A stretch of DNA of 64,000 nt from Candidatus Altimarinota bacterium. Lineage in GTDB: Bacteria > Patescibacteriota > Gracilibacteria > BD1-5 > UBA6164. Both the position numbers and the translations under genes were made by a program. This document shows, piece after piece, positions 11,301 through 20,976 of this stretch (position 1 is the stretch's first letter; each line of letters starts with the position of its first letter). The notes under the pieces were generated by a model, which saw nothing but the letters and a program-made list of their open reading frames with translations, ran no database searches and had not been told where the DNA came from. The stretch covers positions 1 through 64,000 of the forward strand of contig JAQTOS010000004.1 in NCBI GenBank assembly GCA_028713225.1. Direction: 5' to 3'.

Positions 11301-13984
11301 AATTTTGTAAAGAATTTCCTGAATTTTCAAATTCTATAACAGATTACATAGTAAAAGATATACATAATAAAAATAGATATTCAATAGAATATAGAATAAA
11401 ATTTTTAAAAGAGTTAGAAAAAAATGAAATAGATACAAAAGAATTTAAAAAAGAATTAGCTTTAATTCTTGCAAATCCAGAAAAAACAAGTGATTTTGCT
11501 TTTGTTAATAAATTAGATGAAATTGAATATTTTTTCTGAAATAATCCAAAATTAAAAGAAAGAGTAGAAGTTTTAAAAAAACATGATAATTATAAAGATA
11601 TATCTGAAAAAGTAGATGAAAAATTAGCTATGATTTTAGATACAGATAGATCATTTTCGGATAGATTTATAAAAGATTTAAAAAATTCTTGAGAAGTAAC
11701 TCACTATACTTTATCAAAAATAAATACTAGTCTAAGAGATGGAGCTATAAAGAAATCAACTTGAGAAGTAATCAAACAATTGGACGAATTTGATATTATT
11801 AGATTGGAAAAATTAAAAAAACAAGTTGAATCTGCATTATCAAATTATGAATTCAATCTTTTTGATGCTTCAGAATTTTCAAAAATAAAAGAAACTGAAC
11901 AAGTTGATTACCTATTTGGAGTAATTGACCAAATGTCATGATGGCAATTAAGTCATTGAACTGATTCAGCAAAAGAATTAAATAGAACAATTGTAAAACA
12001 ATTAAATGTACTTAAAAATAATTTTAATATAAGTCCTGAATTAATTGATAAATTTCTATATAAAATTCTTGAAAATAAAAATTTAAAATGATTTAATATA
12101 GAAAGCAAAGTAAATCTATTAAAACTTTTAGAAAGAACTAATGTAATAAAACCAAGTGTAGAACATAAATTAGAATATGTAATTGCAATTGATGCAAAAT
12201 CAAGTGAATTAAGAGCTGATATTTCACATATTAAATCATATGCAAAAAACTTTGAAGAATGATTAAGTACTTCAAATCTAAAAATTAAAGAAATGAAGGA
12301 AAATAAAGATGAAAAATGAATTGAAGACTATATTAGAAAAACAATTAATGAAAGAGTTCCTGTCGAAGAAACTTACTTAGAGTGAAAAAATCTAAGAGCA
12401 TGAATAGATTATGTAACAATAGATTGAAAAATATATATTACTGAAGTATTCCCTTCTAGATATTTCGTAAGTAAAATGCTTGAAACTACTGATTTAAGAC
12501 AAAAAGAATCTTATATGGAACTTATCCATAATAAAAAAGAATTTTGAGATAGAAGTATAAAAGACTATTTTAAAGATGAATCTACTGATATATATTCAAA
12601 AATATTACTTTCTTATCATGATGAATTGAAATATGACCCAGAAGTAATATCATTTTTACAAACTGCTGTTAAAACTAATCCAAAAGAAGTAGCTTATGCT
12701 ATGGAAAAAAGAAGAGATTTTGATATAATCTCAGGAAAAAGCTGAAATATAAATGAAGCATTACTTGATAAAATGCTTACTCATGAATATGTAGAAGATA
12801 AATTAGCTAAAAAAATAACTAAAGAAGAATTTGAAAAATACAAAGATTGAATTAAAACAATGCTTCTTTTTATTGACAATAAAGAATTCCAGTCTATAGT
12901 TACCAATGTAAGGGCAATTGATGATTTTGATGATAATAAAATACAAGAAATTGTAAAAGAATTGAAATCTGCTTGAATTGCAATAGATAAAACTCTTCTA
13001 ACAAGCAAAGAATTTTTAATACTTGCATTATGAGTAAGATCAGCTGATGGAAACAAAAAACCTGGTGTAATTGAGAATACAATAAAACAAAGAAAATGAG
13101 TAGAAAGTATTCTTAATGATAAAAATCTAAATACTGCTATTACAAGTATTAGAGCAAATAGAGATGAAGAAAAACATAATAGAGAAAGATGAGATGCAGA
13201 CAAAATGCTTGAAAATTCATTATTATGAAAATGAGATACTATCTGACATTTATGAACACAATCAAGATGATGAAAAGATATTTTTGAGGAAAAAGAAACA
13301 AAACTTAATTCACTAGAAACTCCAATTGCAATAAATTCAGATTTAAAAGAAAAATTTGATTTACTATGAATAAGTGAGAAAATATTCACTCCTAAAAAAA
13401 TGATATCTACTTTAGTAATTTTATGAATTATGAAACCAACAGAAGCACGAGCTGCAGAACAAGAAATCTGAGATAAATGGCAATCAAGTCCTGAATATAA
13501 AGAATATCAAAGACTTGGTTGAGAAAAATCAGAAGCTGCAAAAAAACTGAAAGAGGATACTATCAGAGCTATTACAACTGAAGTTTTAAAACCCTATATA
13601 GCAAGTTTTGATACAAAATATCAAGCTATGATGGAGAAGAAAATAGCAGAAATACCTCTTGGTCTTCAAACTCTTTTGGCAAATATTGATACTAAAATTA
13701 TGGCGAAATTAAACAAAAATCATACTCCTACCGAGATGAATATGTTAAATACTTTTATTTATCAATATATTAAATCAATAAAAGATGATTGATGAGCTTG
13801 TGTTTCAAACTTAGATAAAATCACATCTAAATTCCCTGAACTTGCAGGAACTGATGTAGATAAATTTTTAAGAGAAATATGAACTAGTGCTGATAATGCT
13901 GCTAAAGCAAATGATAATGCTGCTAAAGCAAATGATAATGCTGCTAAGCGGAAAGAAATAAGCGATAAACTTAAAAATATTTAA
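8387..13984 (+). CDS. Giant protein of unknown function (1865 aa) with central hydrophobic region
   Basis: I do not recognise this protein. It starts MADKLQENGNGNKNQNKT after the A-rich leader typical here and stays open in one frame for 1866 codons under code 25; most glycines are TGA. Residues 1-240 are charged and helical. Residues about 241-390 hold several Gly/Ala/Ile-rich hydrophobic stretches (GILPIGLIMTPGLRNLVPAL, IATIFLALTGVGAPAAIG) that could be membrane or packing helices. Then come about 1300 Lys/Glu/Asn-rich, mainly helical residues and a short hydrophobic stretch near 1675 (MISTLVILGIMKPTEARA), which resembles a late signal-like segment. Near the C-terminus are three copies of DNAAKAN. 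No catalytic motif was seen. The neighbour at 14095 is similarly charged and may be functionally linked. Confidence 0.75.
13892..13948 (+). repeat. In-frame 21-bp tandem repeat, nearly three units
   Basis: The unit GATAATGCTGCTAAAGCAAAT encodes DNAAKAN. Two full copies and one shortened copy lie at the end of the giant gene. The copies are identical in DNA, which points to recent expansion. Confidence 0.85.
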
Positions 13985-14000
13985 TATTATTAATACAAAA

Positions 14001-14029
14001 AATACACTTATAGTCAAGTGTATTTTTTG
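14001..14029 (+). terminator. Intrinsic terminator after the giant gene
   Basis: AATACACTT and AAGTGTATT form a stem around a short loop, followed by six T. It lies 16 bases beyond the TAA. Confidence 0.8.
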
Positions 14030-14094
14030 TTGTTTTTTGTTTTTATATGATAAAATTAAGTAAATATAATTTATTTATAAAAACAAAAATAAAT

Positions 14095-15855
14095 ATGGCT
14101 ACAATAAAACAAAATGAAAGTCCAAATTTGGAAACTACTAAAGTATCAATTGAAACTAAAAATAATCAAAATGATAGTTTAAAACTAGCAAAAGAAGATG
14201 TTTTAAAAGCATATAAATGATATGATTTATTTAAACAAAGTCTTTTATCAGACCCAAATTATAAAAAAGATGCAATTTTACAAATACTTGAAAAAGTAGA
14301 TGAAATGGATTTACAAATGTATCTAGATTCAAATGTAGATGATTGAAATCTAGTAAATCTAAAAATAAATGATTTTATAGTTAATTTTAAATGATTAACA
14401 GTAGAAAAAAAAGAAGAGAAGAAAATAGATTTAATGATAAATTCAAATGATAGTAAAAAGGATTTTATTAAAAATAAAACTATTGCTGTAAAAAATGAAA
14501 CTATTGCTGTAAAAAATGAAACTATTCAAAAAGAAAATTGATTAAAAACATTAAACGAAAAACTTCCAAAATTAAAAGAATTATTCAAATGAGATATAGA
14601 AATTGAAAATATCCTTAATCAAATTGACGCAAATAAAGAAAATCCAAATGAAGTTTTAAAATTAGTAAATCAACTTTTATCAACAAAAGAAAAAGCAACA
14701 AAATTCTTTGATAAAATTGCTGCCACTTGAGATAAGGAATTATATGAATCTACTTATAAATCTTTTGAAAATTTATGAGTTAGTATCCCCGCATATATTC
14801 CGAAAGCAATATATGAAATTAAAAAAGAAAAAATCTGAAAAGATCCTAGATTCCCTGATGCTCCGGATTGAAAAGTAGAAAAAAGATGAGATTTACTGAG
14901 CTTCTGAGATAAACTTATAGATGAAAGAACTTGAAAGGCTTATATTATTTCAAATAATTGATATAAATTAGAAACAAGCCTAAATGTTCCAAATCTGACA
15001 GAAATGAAAGTGGAACATCAAGAAAAAAGATTGGAATTGCTTGAAACAATAAATACAGATAAAAAAATCTTAGAATTACTTGGAAACAAGAAAAAAATCA
15101 AAAAAGATATTGAAGACCTGGAAAAACAAAAGAAAGGAGGTTTGTGAGAAGATACTGGTGTAAATATTGCAATAAACTTGTTACAAAAAGAATTAGAACA
15201 AATACAAGCAAAGCTTGCTGTAGCTGTTCCAAATTACAGAGAAAATCAAGATGATTTACTTGCTTCATTCTTGGAAACTTCTATAAAAGAAAATGAAGAA
15301 AATCTGGCAAAATTAGAAGAAAAATATAGAAAAGATTTGAGCGAACTTTATACAAAATCTGCTGATAAAGTAAAAGAAAATGATGAAGCTACAAGAGAAA
15401 CTACTAGATTCCTAGATTTGATTTGATTTTCTATGCTTCCTCAGGAAATTACTGATAGAATAATAAAAAATGTAATCAATACTAGCGAAAGAAGTAAACC
15501 TGAAATCGCAGAATTATGATTTGTAAATAATCTACACCCTGGAAAATCAGATTTACTATGACTAAATTGATTAATGTGAGATGATATAATTAAACAGAAA
15601 AAAGCATTTCTAAAAATGTTTAACAAGATGATGACTTGAGAAATGGAAAAACCTATTCCCACAAGTGATACTGATTTATTAAATTCTGAAAAAAATATTT
15701 CAAATAAATATAAACAAGAAATAAATGCTATTTTATTCAAAGAACCATTTGAATGATCTTGGAAACAATGAATTATGGAATCTAATTTATATAAAACTAA
15801 TAAAAACCAATCTACTAACACTAACCCACAAGAAACTACAAACAAAGAAAAATAA
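14095..15855 (+). CDS. Coiled-coil protein of unknown function (586 aa)
   Basis: The ATG follows AAAACAAAAATAAAT, the local leader type without Shine-Dalgarno sequence. The protein is hydrophilic throughout, with no signal peptide or membrane segment. Residues about 120-145 contain the repeat TIAVKNE twice. Residues about 300-440 are a strong coiled coil (NKKKIKKDIEDLEKQKKGG; QKELEQIQAKL; SIKENEENLAKLEEKYRKDL). The middle has a segment KVEKRGDLLSFGDKLIDE-RTGKAYIISNNGYKLE that may be a small beta unit. Many glycines are TGA. It follows the giant gene after a terminator and ends at a terminator shared with ppaC. No function can be assigned. Confidence 0.75.
14479..14526 (+). repeat. In-frame 21-bp tandem repeat
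   Basis: ACTATTGCTGTAAAAAATGAA occurs twice with the beginning of a third copy, encoding TIAVKNE. The unit length equals that of the repeat in the neighbouring giant gene, but the sequence differs. Confidence 0.8.
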
Positions 15856-15870
15856 AAATTTTTAAAACAA

Positions 15871-15898
15871 AAAACTCTCGCGAATGCGAGAGTTTTTT
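15871..15898. terminator. Bidirectional terminator between convergent genes
   Basis: ACTCTCGC, loop GAAT, GCGAGAGT, flanked by A and T runs. It serves the plus-strand coiled-coil gene (stop 15855) and the minus-strand pyrophosphatase (stop 15900-15902). Confidence 0.85.
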
Positions 15899-15899
15899 G

Positions 15900-16832
15900 C
15901 TATTTCTTAGTGAAAAATTCTGTTAAATCTGGAATTATTTGTTTCTTTCTTGAAAGTCTCATTTTTAAATCAGCTAGATTATCAGTAACTTCTGTATCAA
16001 AAACACTTTTTACAACTTCTGAATCATCTCCATCAAGTACCATAGAAATATTTTTCATTCAAATTATATCAACTACAGATAAAAAAATGAAATTCAAACT
16101 AGATTTTTCTTTGATTCTTTTCATCGCTTCAAGTAATTCATTTTTTCTTCCTAAAGCATATCATGGATTTGTAGTTTCTAGTGTTCCTACTCAGATTTTA
16201 TGGCCGTTTATTTCAAATTCTTTGTAATCATATTTCACTATATCTTCTGGATCCATATCTCATAAATCTGATTTCGCATCAAACATAGGCATAGCGAATT
16301 TTTCAAAATCTGTAATTTGAGTTATACTTTTTAATTCTTCAGCAATTATAACATCTTCTTTTGTAGTAGTTGCAGATTTGAATAATAAACTATCAGATAA
16401 AATTCAAGCTAACATCATAGTTCCTATTTCTTTTGAAATTTCAAATCCAGATTCTTTGTACATTTTGTATAATATAGAAGAAGTTGAACATATTGCTTCC
16501 ATTCTTATATTTAATGGTGCAGATGTAGAAAAATCAACTTTGTGATGATCTACAACCCATTCTAAATCTAAATCTCATATATTATCCAGTGTTTGAGATT
16601 TTTCATTGTGGTCTACTAATGCCACTCTAGTTCCTTCTGGAAAACTTGTTGCGATTTCAGGTTTTGCTATATTCAAAGTTTCTAAAAGATACTCAGTTTC
16701 TTTGTTTAATTCTCCTTGTATATACGGCTTAGCTTCGTATCATTTTTTGTTTAAATAATCAGCAAAAACTATAGCCGATAATGTACAATCAGTATCCGGA
16801 ATTTTGTGTCAAACTACATTTATTTGTTTCAT
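15900..16832 (-). CDS. ppaC: Manganese-dependent inorganic pyrophosphatase (family II, DHH)
   Basis: Hydrolyses pyrophosphate to phosphate in the cytoplasm. The 310 residues are the usual length of the single-domain family II enzyme. Metal ligands lie in GHKIPDTDC at the start, DHNE near residue 75 and VVDHHK near residue 97. The C-terminal domain has the substrate motif SRKKQIIP and ends FFTKK. The GH glycine of the first motif is a TGA codon. No CBS regulatory domains are present. The ATG at 16832 gives the standard N-terminus MKQINVVGHK. No Shine-Dalgarno sequence. Confidence 0.96.
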
Positions 16833-16947
16833 CTTGTTTTTTTTATAAATAATTTAAAATTTTAATGCTAATAGATATATTTAGAATATCAATTTTGTCA
16901 AAAAAAATATTCATAGAAATCCCCTATTTTATATTATTTAATATATT

Positions 16948-16982
16948 TTAAAAACCTTTAAACCGCGACAAGTCGCGGTTTA
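16948..16982 (-). terminator. Terminator after the UGA-free membrane-protein gene
   Basis: AAACCGCGAC and GTCGCGGTTT form a perfect stem. On the minus strand the T tract that follows is interrupted (TTTAAAGGTTTTT). It begins a few bases beyond the TAA of the gene at 16987. Confidence 0.65.
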
Positions 16983-16986
16983 ATTT

Positions 16987-17736
16987 TTATTTAGCAACAC
17001 AGATATAAGTCATATCGTTAACATAGACCACATCCGATGATTCTAAAAGTTTATTTATTGCTTTTCGCAATTCCTTACGATTTTTCAATACATTATCTAT
17101 AAAATAGTATTTCCCAACAATAAGAAGAAGAATAGCAGAATCTTTGTTAGTGAAATTACCTTGATTATATTGCATAATAAGACTTTCGACTTTAAGCATA
17201 TACATTACCGAAAGAGCCATAGCATCTTCCTTATTAGTATCTTTCAAAAAATCAAAATCCTCAAAATATGCAACTCTAAAACCAACTTTATATGAATAAT
17301 CAATGAAAAAATTACCAACCATGAATGAAACAGAGTCATATCGTGAATCAAATTTTGCGGCAAATGCATCCTTGAGATAATCTAAATCATCATAAAGAGC
17401 TTTAACAACAAAATCTTTTTTATCATCATCAATACTATCCTTTATCAATAGGAAAGCAATTACTGCTACGAATACAGTCAAATGCCAAAAGTATTGCTTA
17501 TATTCTGGATTTTTAAGAATCATAAAGAGCAAAATAGATGAAACTACAAGCCCAATAATACCAGCTCCAAACATAGAACCAAACACTCCATTTTTATGTT
17601 CTTCTTTATCATCTAAAGACACTCTTGCTGCAAGATTTTGCAACGAAAATTTATCTTCAGAAGTTTTAACTTCACCTGAAACAACAGCTCCAAGTCCGGC
17701 AATTTTTAACATATCTCTTCTAGAAATCTCGCTCAT
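16987..17736 (-). CDS. Membrane protein of unknown function with Tat-like N-terminus; UGA-free
   Basis: 249 residues, unrecognised. The N-terminus SRRDMLKIAGLGAVVSG resembles a twin-arginine signal or N-terminal anchor, but a charged stretch follows. Two hydrophobic helices lie at about residues 50-75 (FGAGIIGLVVSSILLFMIL) and 82-98. The rest is soluble, rich in Asp, Tyr and Phe. All glycines, about 12 by my count, are GGN, although the genes around it use TGA freely. A GTG three codons upstream is also open, but AGAGGTGA is placed correctly for the ATG at 17736, which I chose. It is a single gene with its own promoter and terminator. Confidence 0.7.
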   Translation of the reverse strand: MSEISRRDMLKIAGLGAVVSGEVKTSEDKFSLQNLAARVSLDDKEEHKNGVFGSMFGAGIIGLVVSSILLFMILKNPEYKQYFWHLTVFVAVIAFLLIKDSIDDDKKDFVVKALYDDLDYLKDAFAAKFDSRYDSVSFMVGNFFIDYSYKVGFRVAYFEDFDFLKDTNKEDAMALSVMYMLKVESLIMQYNQGNFTNKDSAILLLIVGKYYFIDNVLKNRKELRKAINKLLESSDVVYVNDMTYICVAK

Positions 17737-17741
17737 CACAA

Positions 17742-17827
17742 TCACCTCTTTTTTTTTTGTTTTTTTGATTTTTATCCCTTTAGAAGGAACTTAAAAATGA
17801 TAATAATTAAAATGTCGATTAAGTCAA
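17742..17827 (-). promoter_or_regulatory. Promoter and Shine-Dalgarno site of the UGA-free membrane-protein gene
   Basis: Minus strand: -35 TTGACT (17822-17827), 16 bp, -10 TATTAT (17800-17805), and AGAGGTGA (17742-17749) in front of the ATG. Confidence 0.65.
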
Positions 17828-17874
17828 TCTAAATAGGATTTTTTAATGTTTTTTTACTTTTAAAAACTATTGTC

Positions 17875-17880
17875 TATAAT
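17875..17880 (+). promoter_or_regulatory. -10 box upstream of pepD
   Basis: TATAAT lies 35 bases before the pepD ATG; TTTACT sits 16 bases further upstream as a possible -35. The leader is A-rich and has no Shine-Dalgarno sequence, the common pattern here. Confidence 0.55.
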
Positions 17881-17915
17881 ATCATCAAATTTTATCTAAA
17901 TAAAAAACAAAAATT

Positions 17916-19307
17916 ATGATCCAAACATTAAAATATTTCCAAGAAATAACTGCGTATCCTAGACCAAGCAAACAAGAAGAAAAAATCAGAGAATTTCTTA
18001 TAGATTTTTTTTCAAATAAATGATTTGAATACAAAGTCGATAAAACTGGAAACTTAATAGTTTATGTTCCTGCAAAAAATTCTGATTCAAAAGAAACTGT
18101 AATTTTACAATCTCATATGGATATGGTTTGCGTAAAAACGGCCGATTCAAATCATGATTTTATGACTGATGCAATTCAAACTTATGAAAAAGATTGATAT
18201 ATGTATGCCCTAAATACTACACTTTGAGCTGATAATGGTATTTGAGTAGCCTATGCTATGGCTACTATAGACTTCCCTAGCCATCCTAAATTAGAACTTC
18301 TTTTTACTATTGATGAAGAAGCTTGAATGAGTGGTGTTTTATGACTCGATTTTTCTCTACTTTCTGGAACAAAAATCATAAATATTGATAGCGAAGATGA
18401 AGATGAAATTTGTATAAGTTCTGCCGGATGAATGAGTTTTATGTGTAACAAAGAACTAAATTTTATAAACTGAAAATATCCTCAATATACTCTTGATTTA
18501 TTTGGAATGAAATGATGACATTCTGGTGTTGAAATACATAAAAATAGATGAAATGTAACATTAGTAATGCTAAATTTTTTGGCTAAATATGATAAAGATT
18601 TAGAAATTTGCGATATAAAAGCATGAGTAGCATCAAATGTTATTCCAAGTAAATTAAATTGCATTCTTTGAATTTCAGATTTAGAAGATTTCAAAAAAGA
18701 ATTTTTGCTTCACCTAGAAAATACAAAAAGCACTTTTGATTGTCCAGAAATAGATTTCAAATTGACTGAAAATGATGAAAAAAGAAAAGCAATAGAAAAT
18801 GGAATAGAAATATTAAAAAATTTAAGCCAAATCAAAGATTGAGTTTATTCTATGAGCGAGCAAATAGAAAATTTAGTACAAACTTCTATGAATTTTTGAA
18901 TAATTAAAGTAAATGATAATAATTTAGAAATTACATATATGGCTAGATCTAGCGATAATCAAGATTTAGAAAAAAATTTTACAAATACTAGTGAGTTTCT
19001 GAAATCAAAATGATTTGAAATAAGTGCTAGTAGATGAACTCCAGGATGGCAAGATAATCCAAATTCTCTACTTGTACAAATAGCAAAAGAAGAATGAGAA
19101 AAAATATTATGAAAAACTCCACATATCAGAGCAATTCATGCATGACTTGAATGTTGAGCATTAGTTAGTTGACTAAATAATCCTCAAGTAAACGCGATTT
19201 CCATAGGTCCAAATATTCAATTTGTGCATTCTACAGAAGAAAGAGTGGAATTAGAATCAGTAAAAAAAGTAGAGAAAATTTTAGAGTGAATTTTAGCTAG
19301 AATATAA
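17916..19307 (+). CDS. pepD: Aminoacyl-histidine dipeptidase (M20 family, PepD type)
   Basis: A zinc dipeptidase of the M20C group, related to Xaa-His dipeptidase; it would release amino acids from imported peptides in the cytoplasm. 463 residues, close to the family length. Visible are LQSHMDMV (first metal ligand, about residue 70), TLGADNGIGVAYAM (bridging Asp, about 107), TIDEEAGMSGVLGLD (catalytic and metal Glu, about 137) and GGHSGVEIHKNRGN. The C-terminal lobe has AIHAGLECGALVSGLNN with the last metal ligand. Many of these glycines are TGA. Peptide use fits the family 5 binding protein at 49538, although the two are far apart. Confidence 0.93.
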
Positions 19308-19310
19308 GAA

Positions 19311-19331
19311 AAATCCCGCATATGCGGGATT
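19311..19331 (-). terminator. Terminator overlapping the stop codon of the UGA-free gene at 19330
   Basis: ATCCCGCA and TGCGGGAT form a stem with a two-base loop. On the minus strand it is followed by TTTTT. The TAA of the gene (19330-19332) overlaps the base of the stem. It also lies 3 bases behind pepD, where the opposite flank is only weakly T-rich. Confidence 0.75.
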
Positions 19332-19980
19332 AAATAAGACAGAGTTCTCTTCGATCTGTATTCTCATCAATAACAGTATCGTGAACATAGCCAACTGCTT
19401 CTTTTGTTGATAAATCAACAGCTACAATGAACTTAGACTCAGAAGGATAATAATCCTGAAACTCAAGAAAAATCCTTTCAAATCGATTAAAATCGATTTC
19501 TATTCCCGTATCAGGTTGAGAAACTTGTTGTTTTACATTAAGAACATCAAATACAAATGAAATCGGAAAATGTATAAGCTCATATGATTTAACACTTCCA
19601 TCTTTCAATTCAAAACTCTCGAGTTCCGACATAATAAAAGAAGTCTCAGGCAATGAACCAATACGTTCATTAACATCCTTAAAATCTTTGCTATCTGGAT
19701 TTATAACCTCAGATTTTGTAACATTTATAAAAAATGGGATTGCATCCAAATCTGAGAATCCATTTCGGCAAAGATAATGTAGGTAGTTTTGCATATCCAT
19801 TGGAGTAATATTCATACTAAAGTCTTCATTATCTGTGATTGGATAAGGACTATTTGTTTGAATAAACTCCTCAAGATTATCCATAGGGATAACAATAGTC
19901 AGAGCTTTACATAAAACACCATCTACAATTACCTCATATTCAGTTGTTAAAAATCCAACATTTTCAATTGCATCTTCCAT
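19330..19980 (-). CDS. Unknown protein, UGA-free, with strong Shine-Dalgarno site
   Basis: 216 residues, acidic, no signal peptide or membrane helix, no recognised domain. Regular beta-like stretches occur (FLTTEYEVIVDGVLCKALTI; SKFIVAVDLSTKEAVGYVHD). It might be a small alpha/beta regulatory or immunity-like protein, but nothing supports a specific role. All seven glycines are GGN. AAGGAGGAAGTT precedes the ATG, a near-perfect Shine-Dalgarno sequence. It has its own promoter and terminator and is convergent with pepD and divergent from pheA. Confidence 0.7.
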   Translation of the reverse strand: MEDAIENVGFLTTEYEVIVDGVLCKALTIVIPMDNLEEFIQTNSPYPITDNEDFSMNITPMDMQNYLHYLCRNGFSDLDAIPFFINVTKSEVINPDSKDFKDVNERIGSLPETSFIMSELESFELKDGSVKSYELIHFPISFVFDVLNVKQQVSQPDTGIEIDFNRFERIFLEFQDYYPSESKFIVAVDLSTKEAVGYVHDTVIDENTDRRELCLI

Positions 19981-19982
19981 AA

Positions 19983-20037
19983 CTTCCTCCTTTTTTAGAA
20001 AGTAAATTATTTATAAAGCTTTTATTGGATAAGTCAA
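19983..20037 (-). promoter_or_regulatory. Promoter and Shine-Dalgarno site of the gene at 19330
   Basis: Minus strand: -35 TTGACT (20032-20037), 16 bp, -10 TATAAA (20010-20015), AAGGAGGAAG (19982-19991). Confidence 0.7.
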
Positions 20038-20110
20038 AAGTAAATTAGAATTTTACAAAAAATGCTTTTTGCATAATATCTCTAAAAATTTAAATTAAAA
20101 TAAAAAAACT

Positions 20111-20923
20111 ATGAAAATTTACTACCAATGAGAAGCTGGAGCTTATAGCAATTTAGCTTCAATAATAGCAAAAGAAAACTTAAATATAGAAACAGCTGAT
20201 ATAATATGATTATCTGATTTCCCTGAAGTTTGGGCTAATATATGAGATAATGCTATTTGAGTTTTACCAATAGAAAATTCTACAGCCTGAAGCATTCATG
20301 AAAATCTTTATAATTTTTTGAGATATGATTTCAAAATAATTTGAGAAATAGACTTGGAAATCAAACATTGTTTATTATCAAATGAAACAGATATTTCAAA
20401 AATAAAAGAAGCCTATTCTCATCCTCAAGCTCTTAGCCAATGTCATAATTATCTAAACCATCATAAAATAAAACCTATAATTTTTTATGATACAGCATGA
20501 GCTGCCAAAGAAATAAAAGAAAAAAATATGTACTGAGTTCGAGCTATTGCCTCAAGTTTAGCTGGAGAAATATATTGATTAAATAAAATTTCAGAAGATA
20601 TTCAAGACCAAAATTGAAATACAACTAGATTTTTCGTAGTAGTTCCAAAAGATTCAAAATTAGAATTTGGGATAAAACAGAATAAAACGAGTATAATTTT
20701 TGAAACAAAAAATATTCCAGCAAGTTTATATAAATGTCTTTGAGCTTTTGCTACAAACAATATAAATCTGACAAAAATAGAAAGTATGCCAAGTTTCAAA
20801 GATCCATTTTCATATATTTTCTGGCTTGATTTTGAATGAAATATGCAAGAAAGCAATATAATTAATTCACTTAATGAGCTAAAATTTTTCACAAAAGAAA
20901 TCAAAGTTTTATGAGAATATTAA
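20111..20923 (+). CDS. pheA: Prephenate dehydratase (monofunctional)
   Basis: Converts prephenate to phenylpyruvate in phenylalanine synthesis. 270 residues. The start YYQGEAGAYSNLAS is the family signature. IGVLPIENSTAGSIHENLY and the HPQALSQC segment belong to the catalytic domain, with the TRFFVV motif near residue 178. The C-terminal ACT domain (NIPASLYKCLGAFATNNINL, then TKIESMPS) binds phenylalanine, so feedback control is likely. Glycines are largely TGA. No other shikimate or aromatic gene is in the window, which makes a lone pheA notable in a probably reduced genome. Confidence 0.94.
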
Positions 20924-20964
20924 AAAAAATAGAGAACGGTTTAAAACCGTTCTCTATTTTTTTT
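20922..20964. terminator. Bidirectional terminator between convergent genes
   Basis: A long perfect stem (AATAGAGAACGGTTT with AAACCGTTCTCTATT) flanked by A and T runs. It separates pheA from the LysM protein gene. Confidence 0.9.
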
Positions 20965-20976
20965 AATATAGTTATT

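Noticed and set aside
12781-13389. A 202-codon open frame on the minus strand
   Set aside because: It lies fully inside the giant plus-strand gene, has Ser/Phe/Leu-rich shadow composition and no start signal.
13892-13948. CRISPR-like repeat array
   Set aside because: The units are contiguous 21-mers without spacers and code in frame. No cas genes are near; nothing else in the window looks like CRISPR.
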